This document shows, piece by piece, positions 1-5,546 of a DNA stretch of 6,804 nt. Source of the DNA: Pseudomonadota bacterium. Lineage in GTDB: Bacteria > Desulfobacterota > Desulfovibrionia > Desulfovibrionales > Desulfovibrionaceae. Every line of letters starts with the position of its first letter. The stretch's first letter is position 1. The notes under the pieces are model-generated. The model did no database searches, was not told the DNA's origin, and worked only from the letters and a program-made list of their open reading frames with translations. The DNA is taken from NCBI GenBank assembly GCA_023390395.1, contig JAEWCY010000183.1, positions 1-6,804 on the forward strand. The letters run 5' to 3'. The translations under genes and the position numbers were made by a program.

Positions 1-1147
1 GCGCGCCGGACTTGGCGTCGCGCGGGGCGTCGGCAGCAAGCGGCAGGTCCACGGCGTCGCCCGGGCGCGGGGCGCGGCCGTCCGGGGCGTGCAGCACCAC
101 AAGCCCCCGCCCCGAGCAGCCGTAGACTGCCGCGCCGGGCGCGTCGGCCAGGGAGAAGGCCCCGGACACCACCCGGGCGACGTTTCCGGGGAAGGCCGGG
201 GGCGCGGCCACGGCCAGCAGAAACGACAGGCTCAGGCGCTCCTTGCCGAGCCGGGCCCGGGCCGAAAGGCCGGTCAGCCAGTCCGGCGCGCCGGCCGGGG
301 ACATGGTGAAATGGCACCAAGCCCGGGTGCGCCCGGCGACCAGGGAGCACTCCTCGCCGTGGGGACAGGGGGCGCTAAGCCCCAGGCCCATTTCCAGAAA
401 AGCCTCGCGCAGTCCGAGCAGGCACCGCCAGCCCAGGCGCGTCCCGGGCTCCACCACCAGGGCCCGGCCGCCCGGGGCCAGGGAATCGGCCAGCTGCCCG
501 GCCAGGCGCTCCATGCGGACGTCCAGCGGCTCGCGGCCGGCGCCGGCCAACTCGTTGGCCACGTTGACCATGGCGATAAGCGACGCGCCCTCGGCCAGGC
601 CCTGCCAGTACTCCCCCCGGACCAGGCGCACGCGCCAGGGCGCGTCGGGCGCGGCTGGATCGAAGCCGGCCAGGCCGCGAAAAAGGCCCAGCCCGAGATC
701 AAGCGCCCGGCGCGAGCGGTCCACGCACAGGAACCGCAGGCGCTTTTGCCGCAAATCCGGCCGCGACAGCCAAAGCGCCTGGAGAAAGGTCAGCGGCCCG
801 GCCCCCAGGTCGCACACCAGGCCGTCGTCGGGAAGCTCCAACGGCAGGGCCGGCAGCAGGCGCGACAGACGCAGGATGTTCCAGGGCAGGAAATACCAGG
901 CGTAGGCGGCCAGAGTGCGCGGATCGCCCAGGTAGCCGGGCTTGGGCCCGCCCTCGCGCTCGGCGGTCAGGGACAGGGACAGGTCGCGCACGCTTCGCGG
1001 CAGGGCCCGTTCCATGCCCGGGCTGAGTCCGAGCTCCCGGCGCAGGATATCGGGATAGGCGGCCAGGGCCGCGACCGTCTCCGGGGAAAGCGGCGGAAAG
1101 AGCCGGCGGGCCGGCGCGGCGGCCGGAATCGGGGAATCAGGGCACAT
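1..1147 (-). CDS. Rsm22-family small ribosomal subunit methyltransferase-like protein (3' end outside window)
   Basis: Read on the minus strand from ATG at 1147, the frame stays open for 382 codons to the window edge, so the C-terminus is missing. A Rossmann SAM-binding core is visible: VCDLGAGPLT at residues 111-120 (motif I), an acidic residue after strand 2 (CVDRS, 141-145), MVNVANEL at 193-200 and VVEPGT at 231-236. A cysteine cluster follows: PCPHGEEC (C261, C267), WCHF (C278) and a distal C344. In the Rsm22/METTL17 family such cysteines are reported to bind a metal or Fe-S cluster. Family members act in assembly or methylation of the small ribosomal subunit; catalysis has not been shown for all of them. 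The start lies inside the end of the upstream RACo-like gene (11-base overlap) and has only a weak Shine-Dalgarno, which suggests translational coupling. The family call is fairly secure; the exact substrate is not. Confidence 0.82.
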   Translation of the reverse strand, partial: MCPDSPIPAAAPARRLFPPLSPETVAALAAYPDILRRELGLSPGMERALPRSVRDLSLSLTAEREGGPKPGYLGDPRTLAAYAWYFLPWNILRLSRLLPALPLELPDDGLVCDLGAGPLTFLQALWLSRPDLRQKRLRFLCVDRSRRALDLGLGLFRGLAGFDPAAPDAPWRVRLVRGEYWQGLAEGASLIAMVNVANELAGAGREPLDVRMERLAGQLADSLAPGGRALVVEPGTRLGWRCLLGLREAFLEMGLGLSAPCPHGEECSLVAGRTRAWCHFTMSPAGAPDWLTGLSARARLGKERLSLSFLLAVAAPPAFPGNVARVVSGAFSLADAPGAAVYGCSGRGLVVLHAPDGRAPRPGDAVDLPLAADAPRDAKSGA

Positions 1148-2705
1148 AGGCGAAAACCATCCTGGAGATGAAGGATTCCCCTTCGTCGGGCACAAGGGGC
1201 ACGATCGTCGTGCGGCCGGGCAGGGCCTCGGCCGCGTCCCGGCTGCCGGGGTCGGTCAGGAAAAGCGAGGCCCCCTCCAGGGAGAGGTTGCCGGCGATCC
1301 GCAGGCGCGCCCCCAGTCCCGGCGGGAAAAAACCCAGGGTTTCCAGGGCATCGGCCGACACCTTGGCCCCGAAGGCCCCGGCCAGGTAGACCGCGTCCAG
1401 GGCGACCGTGCCGTAGCCGGCGGCGCGCAAAAGCGCGGCCACGGCCAGGTTGCAGGCCGCCTTGACCTTGAGCAGCTCCTCCACGTCCGAGGCGAGGAGG
1501 CGGCCGCCGGCCACGGGAAAATAGGCCTCGCCGCCCTCGCGGCCGAGGCGGCGGCGCAGACGTTCGCCGAGCGGGGTCGGGGCCGCGTTTTGGGCGAAAC
1601 GGCCGTCGGCGTCAAGCACGCCCTGCTCGCGCAGGACGGCGGCCAGGCGCAGGTAGCCCGGGCCGGCGATGCCGCGCGCCTCGCCGGCGGCCTCCCCGCC
1701 CTCGAACAGCACCGGGACCAGTCCCGTGGGGGCGAGGTCGAAGGAGACGGCCACGCCCGGCCCGGCCAGGGCCCCGTGGGACAGGCCCACGCCCTCAAGC
1801 GCCGGCCCCAGCGGGGCGCTGGCGGCCAGGAAGCGGTCCGGGGCCAGCGCCAGGACCATCTCGGCGTTGGTGCCCAGGTCGGCCAGAAGAAAGGGAAAAG
1901 CCGGGGCGCGGCGCAACAGCGCGGTCAGGCCGGCGCTGACGTCCGCGCCGACGAAGGGCCCGAGCAGCGGCGGCACGTAGGCCGGGGGCAGGCCGCGTCC
2001 CAGGGCGACCGTCTCGCCGCCGCCCCAGGCCAGGCCGTAGGGCGCGCGGGCCAGGCCGGACAGCGGCTTGCCGCACAGGATCGAGACCATGGCCGGGTTG
2101 CCGGCCAGGCACAGCCCGTCGAGACGGTCGCCGGCCAGGGCGGCCTTCGGGGCCAGGACGTCGAGGACGAGGTCGCGCAGGTAGTCCGCGCCGCCGGGCG
2201 AGAGGGCGAAGGCCAGGCGGGAGACCACGTCGCCGCCCGCGCCGAGCTGGGGGTTGACCGCGCGCCCCTCGGCCTCGACCGCCCCCGTGGCGCGGTCGAG
2301 GATGCGCCAGGCCAGGCCCGTGGTGCCGAGATCCACGGCCAGGCCGAGCGCCCCGTCCCCGGCGCGCCCGGTGATTTCGCCCACCCGGTCGTAGGCCGGC
2401 GACGGCCCGGGGTCGGCGACTTCGAGACGCTCGCCGCCAAGGGCCGGCCGCAGGCAGGACAGCCGCCAGCCCTCGGCCACGGCTTTTTCGCCGAGACGCC
2501 GGGTTTCGGCCGGCAAAGGTTCGGGCGGATCGGCAAGGTAGCGCACGCGGCAGCGGCCGCAACGGCCGAGCCCGGCGCAAAGGGGCGCGCCGACGTAGTA
2601 GCCGGCGCGAAAAAGGGCCGAGGCCAGGGTCTCCCCGGGCGCGGCCGCGACCTCGCGCGCCCCTTGCGGGTGCTCCACGGAAAGGTGTACCGTCATCTTC
2701 CTCAT
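1137..2705 (-). CDS. RACo-family protein: 2Fe-2S ferredoxin domain plus ASKHA ATPase (DUF4445-type)
   Basis: 522 residues from ATG at 2705. The N-terminal ferredoxin-like domain (about 5-98) carries C43-x5-C49-x2-C52-x31-C84, a plant-type 2Fe-2S pattern. The rest is an ASKHA ATPase fold: VDLGTTG at 124-130 (phosphate 1), LAGNPAM at 200-206, ADLGTN at 275-280 (phosphate 2), LAGAFG at 441-446 (adenosine motif), ending with FISRMVFAYVP as in RACo proteins. Characterised relatives use ATP and a low-potential electron to reactivate Co(II) corrinoid methyltransferase proteins; this role is inferred from family only. No corrinoid protein or methyltransferase partner lies in the window. It is the first gene of a minus-strand unit and overlaps the Rsm22-like gene. 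ATG 2705 has GGGGA three bases upstream. ATG 2696 (MTVHL) and a TTG at 2732 are alternatives; the latter adds nine residues without a better ribosome-binding site. Confidence 0.85.
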   Translation of the reverse strand: MRKMTVHLSVEHPQGAREVAAAPGETLASALFRAGYYVGAPLCAGLGRCGRCRVRYLADPPEPLPAETRRLGEKAVAEGWRLSCLRPALGGERLEVADPGPSPAYDRVGEITGRAGDGALGLAVDLGTTGLAWRILDRATGAVEAEGRAVNPQLGAGGDVVSRLAFALSPGGADYLRDLVLDVLAPKAALAGDRLDGLCLAGNPAMVSILCGKPLSGLARAPYGLAWGGGETVALGRGLPPAYVPPLLGPFVGADVSAGLTALLRRAPAFPFLLADLGTNAEMVLALAPDRFLAASAPLGPALEGVGLSHGALAGPGVAVSFDLAPTGLVPVLFEGGEAAGEARGIAGPGYLRLAAVLREQGVLDADGRFAQNAAPTPLGERLRRRLGREGGEAYFPVAGGRLLASDVEELLKVKAACNLAVAALLRAAGYGTVALDAVYLAGAFGAKVSADALETLGFFPPGLGARLRIAGNLSLEGASLFLTDPGSRDAAEALPGRTTIVPLVPDEGESFISRMVFAYVP

Positions 2706-2756
2706 GGTTCCCCAATCCCGGTGGGAAGGCAATCCCCGGCCCGGTCGGGCGGATCG

Positions 2757-2819
2757 TTACTTTTCAAATTATTAAATTGTAAAATCAGCCTTGACTTCAA
2801 AATTCAATTCTCTTAAACG
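2757..2819. promoter_or_regulatory. AT-rich divergent promoter island
   Basis: This is the only markedly AT-rich stretch in a very GC-rich window, and it separates the divergent RACo-like and NlpC/P60 genes. It contains an imperfect palindrome, CAAATTATTAAATTG (12 of 15 positions symmetric), near 2765-2779 and a perfect TTGA-CT-TCAA at 2791-2800. On the minus strand, TTGAAG followed 18 bases later by TTTAAT is a possible sigma-70-like promoter for the RACo-like gene. Base composition and position support a control region; specific factor binding is not shown. Confidence 0.5.
2791..2819 (+). promoter_or_regulatory. Candidate sigma-70 promoter for the NlpC/P60 gene
   Basis: TTGACT at 2791-2796 is a near-consensus -35 element. 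At a 17-base spacing it is followed by TAAACG (2814-2819), a poor -10. If used, transcription would start near 2826 and leave a leader of about 150 bases before the TTG start at 2977. The inverted repeat TTGACTTCAA overlaps the -35 and could be an operator. The match is partial. Confidence 0.3.
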
Positions 2820-2862
2820 GTGTCCTACCTTCCGTGGGAAAGCGGGTGATTGTAGCAGGTGT

Positions 2863-2882
2863 TTCGCGTTCGTCAACGCGAA
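2863..2882. repeat. Perfect 8-bp inverted repeat (stem-loop) in the NlpC/P60 leader
   Basis: TTCGCGTT at 2863-2870 and AACGCGAA at 2875-2882 are exact reverse complements around a CGTC loop. No T-run follows on either strand, so it does not look like a standard intrinsic terminator. A second possible stem, ACGGA (2907-2911) with TCCGT (2924-2928), follows. Together they suggest a folded 5' leader or a protein-binding site. I recognise no known riboswitch class. Confidence 0.45.
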
Positions 2883-2962
2883 GAAAGCTGCGCGGGCGTT
2901 CGGCCCACGGATGGATCGGCTTTTCCGTCACGTGGACGCGGCCCCGGCCAGCAAACTCCAGC

Positions 2963-2968
2963 AAGGAG
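2963..2968 (+). promoter_or_regulatory. Ribosome binding site fixing a TTG start
   Basis: AAGGAG lies 8 bases before TTG at 2977. An in-frame ATG at 2911 has no comparable site and would put 22 extra residues ahead of the lipoprotein signal. The site therefore favours the rare TTG start. Confidence 0.6.
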
Positions 2969-2976
2969 AGAGGATT

Positions 2977-3675
2977 TTGACCGACGCGCACGCACACGCA
3001 CGCACCATACGCAAGCTCAAACCGGTAGTCCTTGTAGCCCTGCTCGCCCTTCTGGCCGCCGGCTGCACCTCGAAACAAAAAACCTATTCCTACCAGTTCG
3101 AAGACTTCCAGGGCTTCAACGCCAGAAACGACTTCCTCACCACAAACTCCGCCGCGCCGGAAGAGCGCCTCAAGGCGGAATCCGAACCAAATCTCCTTTC
3201 GGGCAATCTTTTCGACCTCGGCGGCACGACGCCCAAGGTCGCTTCCAGCCCGGACCGCCTCCTGAGCGAAAACCTTTTCGAAACCGCCGCGGTACAGCGC
3301 AAGGGCAGCGTCTACGAACGCATGCTGCGCACCGCCCACACGCAAATCGGCACGCGCTACCGCTCGGGCGGCTGCGACCCCAACTCCGGTTTCGACTGCT
3401 CGGGATTCACCACCTGGGTCTTCAACCGCTACGGCATCCATCTGCCGCGCTCCTCGCGCGAGCAATACCAGGTGGGCAAGGAAGTCGCCAAGAACAACCT
3501 CCGCAAGGGCGACCTCGTGTTCTTCCGCTCCAAGCGCGGCGTCAATCACGTCGGCATCTATCTGGAAAACGGCAAGTTCATCCACAGCGCCAGCAACGGC
3601 AAGACCGTCACCATCAGCCACCTCGACGAAGACTACTGGAGAACGCATTATGCCGGAGGCCGCCGGGTTTTCTAA
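2977..3675 (+). CDS. NlpC/P60-family peptidoglycan endopeptidase lipoprotein
   Basis: 232 residues from TTG at 2977. The N-terminus is a lipoprotein signal: basic RTIRKLK, a hydrophobic run at about 17-28 and a lipobox LAAGC with lipidated C30. No Asp follows the Cys, so outer-membrane sorting is possible. A linker of about 80 residues carries two copies of LLS[GE]NLF (73-79 and 95-101). The NlpC/P60 domain spans about 112-232, with catalytic C141 in FDCSGF, H191 in NHVGIY and H203 in FIHSAS as the third polar residue. RSS.EQY and LRKGDLVFF are also typical. The family cleaves D-Glu to diamino acid bonds in peptidoglycan stem peptides, as in Spr/MepS. The domain is full length with an intact triad. 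It is divergent from the RACo-like gene and is followed by a terminator-like hairpin and a YkuD gene. The alternative start at ATG 2911 would give 254 residues. Confidence 0.88.
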   Translation: MTDAHAHARTIRKLKPVVLVALLALLAAGCTSKQKTYSYQFEDFQGFNARNDFLTTNSAAPEERLKAESEPNLLSGNLFDLGGTTPKVASSPDRLLSENLFETAAVQRKGSVYERMLRTAHTQIGTRYRSGGCDPNSGFDCSGFTTWVFNRYGIHLPRSSREQYQVGKEVAKNNLRKGDLVFFRSKRGVNHVGIYLENGKFIHSASNGKTVTISHLDEDYWRTHYAGGRRVF

Positions 3676-4687
3676 CCCAACCGGCCGCACGTCGCGTGAG
3701 AAAACAGCAAAAGCGGGTTTCCCCGGAGCGGGGGGCCCGCTTTTTCGTCTGGCGCGACGCGTGGGGCTGACGTTTTTGACGGCGCTTTTCCTGGCCGCCT
3801 CGTTCCCATTTCCCGGGGCAAGCCTGGCCGCCAGCCAGGTCCCGGCCTATATCGACGCCGAAACCGCCCCGCTGGCCGATCCGGCCCTGCGCCGGGAGCT
3901 CGCCGCCGTGGCCGGCGATTTCGCCCGCGACGTCACGGCCAAGACCCTGGCCCGGCTGGGTCGCAAGAACTCCCACCGCCGCGTCGACCTCCTGGCCGCC
4001 CCGTCCCAGGAATACCGCGACCGCATCCGCGCCGACGCCCTGGCCAAGCTGGAGGCCGCCGGCATGGACCCGACGCTCGGCCAGTACTTCGTCTACGCCG
4101 ACCGCAACCCGGCCTCCCAGGTGATCTTCCTGGCCTATTACGACGCGGCCAGCCGGCACGTGGCCCTGCTCGGCGCGGACCTCTTCTCCTCGGGCAAGCT
4201 GCGCCCGGGCGACGACTCCTTCCTCACGCCCCTGGGCGCGTTCGAGCATCTGCCCGAGCACTGGGGCTACCGGGCCCAGGGCACGAAAAACGCCAAGGGC
4301 TGGCGCGGGCTCGGGGCCAAGGGCAGCCGGGTCTGGGACTTCGGCTACCAGCAGGCCCCCCGGCAGTTCCGCCAGGGCGTCTACGACAGCGAGATGCGCC
4401 TGCTCATGCACGCCACGGATCCTGACCAGGGCGAACCGCGCCTGGGCGGCCCGGACTCCAAAGGCTGCGTGCGGGTCTCGGCCGCGGCCAACGCCTTCAT
4501 CGACCGACGCTCCATCCTCGACCGGCACTATGAAAAGATCGCGGCCGAGGAAAAGGACCGCGACATGTGGCTGCTGCGGGCCGACCGCCAGCCCGTGCCC
4601 CACCCCGGCAGCTTCCTGGTGGTGGGCGACTCGGCCATCCAGAACGCGGCCCGCGCCGTGACCGAGGCCCCGGCTACGGCCCAATGA
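3650..4687 (+). CDS. Secreted L,D-transpeptidase-like protein (YkuD family)
   Basis: 345 residues if started at ATG 3650, which has GGAGA seven bases upstream and overlaps the NlpC/P60 gene by 26 bases. RLARRVG then a hydrophobic stretch (about 39-60, ending LAAS) is a signal peptide or anchor, so the product should act in the periplasm. The catalytic region carries the YkuD signature: H254 in LLMHATD, then SKGCVRVS with nucleophile C273 and R275. FLTPLGAFEHLP (191-202) resembles the substrate-facing segment of these domains. The family makes 3-3 peptidoglycan cross-links or attaches lipoproteins; which applies here cannot be told. The approximately 120 residues between signal and catalytic domain match nothing I recognise. 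The first 30 residues are unusual because a terminator-like hairpin covers them; GTG 3761 (residue 38) or CTG 3749 are alternative starts. The 3' end overlaps the convergent hydrolase gene by 14 bases. Confidence 0.82.
   Translation: MPEAAGFSNPTGRTSREKTAKAGFPGAGGPLFRLARRVGLTFLTALFLAASFPFPGASLAASQVPAYIDAETAPLADPALRRELAAVAGDFARDVTAKTLARLGRKNSHRRVDLLAAPSQEYRDRIRADALAKLEAAGMDPTLGQYFVYADRNPASQVIFLAYYDAASRHVALLGADLFSSGKLRPGDDSFLTPLGAFEHLPEHWGYRAQGTKNAKGWRGLGAKGSRVWDFGYQQAPRQFRQGVYDSEMRLLMHATDPDQGEPRLGGPDSKGCVRVSAAANAFIDRRSILDRHYEKIAAEEKDRDMWLLRADRQPVPHPGSFLVVGDSAIQNAARAVTEAPATAQ
3709..3745 (+). terminator. Intrinsic-terminator-like hairpin after the NlpC/P60 gene
   Basis: AAAAGCGGG at 3709-3717 pairs perfectly with CCCGCTTTT at 3736-3744, and the T-run continues to 3745. 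Within the loop, CCCCG (3721-3725) pairs with CGGGG (3729-3733), giving a two-tier stem. It begins 34 bases after the NlpC/P60 stop codon. A-runs on the left arm make it potentially bidirectional. It lies inside the frame of the downstream transpeptidase-like gene if that gene starts at 3650. Confidence 0.75.
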
Positions 4688-5450
4688 CCGCGCCGGGCTC
4701 GGGCATGACGGCTGCCAGGCCCGATCCGGCGAACCGCCGACGAATCTCCTCCCCCCGCTCCCGGCGCACCTCGCGGCGCACGTGGACCACGGCCAGCGTC
4801 CCGGCCCCGGCCTCCCGCGCCAAGGCCAGCGCCTCTTCCACCGACCCGTGGCCGGGCACGCCGGCGGCGATGCCGTAGGCCTCCTGCACCACGACGTCGC
4901 AGCCCTGGGCCAGCTCCCGGCAAGCCTCGGTCGGCCCGCCGTCGCCGCCGTAGTAAAGCGCCCTCTCCCCGACGCGAAGCCGTAGGGCCAGACAGGGCGC
5001 GCCGTGTCCGGTCAGCGCCGCCTCGGCCGCGAAGCCGGCCAGGGTGAACGGCACACCCGGGACGACCTCCGCCACGGCGAGCGCAAAACCGAGCTTGCCC
5101 CGCAGGTTGGGATAGGCCAAATCCGCCGCCGCAGCGACCTTCTCCGCCGCGCCGGGGCCGCCGCGAATGGCCAAGGGCCGCGTGCGCCCGGCCTCGTGCC
5201 AGCGGGCCAGCAGATACGGCAGGCCGAAAAAGTGGTCGCCGTGGAAATGGGAAATCCAGACCGCGTCCGGCCCCGTCTCCCGCTCCGCCGCGTCCAGGGC
5301 CGGACAGGCGAAATACGCGGCCGCCGCCGTGAAGCCGCAGTCGAGCAGCACGGCCGCCCGGCCGTCGCCGCCCTCCCCAGCGACCAAAAGGCTCGTATTG
5401 GGCAGGGTCTCGTCAAAAGCCTCGCCCACGCCCACAAAGATGACGCGCAC
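4674..5450 (-). CDS. RNase Z-like metallo-beta-lactamase-fold hydrolase
   Basis: 258 residues from GTG at 5450, which has AAGGAGG (5459-5465) eight bases upstream. VIFVGVGEAFD and LPNTSLLV (3-23) resemble the N-terminus of RNase Z-like proteins. The metal motif is SHFHGDHFFGL with H68, H70, D72 and H73. Further likely ligands are H149 (LTGHGAP), D170 (YYGGDGG) and H223 (VVHVRRE); GHGSVEEA with H201 resembles the RNase Z helper motif. All ligands for a two-zinc site are therefore present. The protein is shorter than typical RNase Z (about 300 residues), and I see no flexible-arm insertion between H73 and H149, so tRNA 3' processing is doubtful. A phosphodiesterase or small-molecule esterase role is possible; the substrate is unknown. 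It is convergent with the transpeptidase gene and divergent from the acyltransferase gene. Confidence 0.85.
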   Translation of the reverse strand: MRVIFVGVGEAFDETLPNTSLLVAGEGGDGRAAVLLDCGFTAAAAYFACPALDAAERETGPDAVWISHFHGDHFFGLPYLLARWHEAGRTRPLAIRGGPGAAEKVAAAADLAYPNLRGKLGFALAVAEVVPGVPFTLAGFAAEAALTGHGAPCLALRLRVGERALYYGGDGGPTEACRELAQGCDVVVQEAYGIAAGVPGHGSVEEALALAREAGAGTLAVVHVRREVRRERGEEIRRRFAGSGLAAVMPEPGAVIGP

Positions 5451-5546
5451 GGGTTCCCCCTCCTTGCCTCGCGGCGATTTTTGCGACAATTTCCAGCCTG
5501 GTAGGACGACAGGCGTCCCGGCCCATCCCATTCCCAAGGAGCGAGC
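5451..5546. promoter_or_regulatory. Divergent intergenic region between hydrolase and acyltransferase
   Basis: 96 bases separate the two divergent starts. The region holds both ribosome binding sites: AAGGAGG for the hydrolase on the minus strand and AAGGAG (5536-5541) for the acyltransferase. A small inverted repeat, GGACG (5504-5508) with CGTCC (5514-5518), sits in the middle. A T/A-richer patch at about 5477-5492 could hold promoter elements, but no convincing -35/-10 pair is visible on either strand. Confidence 0.35.

Noticed and set aside
274..702. Minus-strand 142-codon frame inside the Rsm22-like gene
   Set aside because: It is another frame of the same region, Trp/Ala/Pro-rich and without domains, while the Rsm22 frame is continuous through it.
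89..1171. Plus-strand frame of 360 codons opposite the Rsm22-like gene
   Set aside because: Gln/Gly/Arg/Pro-rich shadow with no motif; the minus strand encodes a coherent SAM-fold protein with the cysteine cluster.
1590..2816. A 408-codon plus-strand frame opposite the RACo-like gene
   Set aside because: Low-complexity Gly/Gln/Arg composition, no domain, and antisense to a gene with clear ASKHA and 2Fe-2S motifs.
2791..2976. N-terminal extension of the NlpC/P60 protein back to TTG 2791
   Set aside because: That TTG is the candidate -35 element, the extension precedes a complete lipoprotein signal peptide, and the good ribosome binding site is at 2963-2968.
2986..3009. CGCACGCACACGCACGCAC as a microsatellite or direct-repeat site
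   Set aside because: It is short and irregular and lies in the coding sequence of the signal peptide n-region (Ala/His codons). No further copies are seen.
2797..3690. 297-codon minus-strand frame opposite the NlpC/P60 gene
   Set aside because: It is antisense to a gene with an intact lipobox and catalytic triad, has no motif of its own, and would cover the divergent promoter region.
3614..4684. 356-codon minus-strand frame opposite the transpeptidase-like gene
   Set aside because: Shadow of the YkuD-like coding sequence; Gly/Val/Arg-rich with no recognisable domain.
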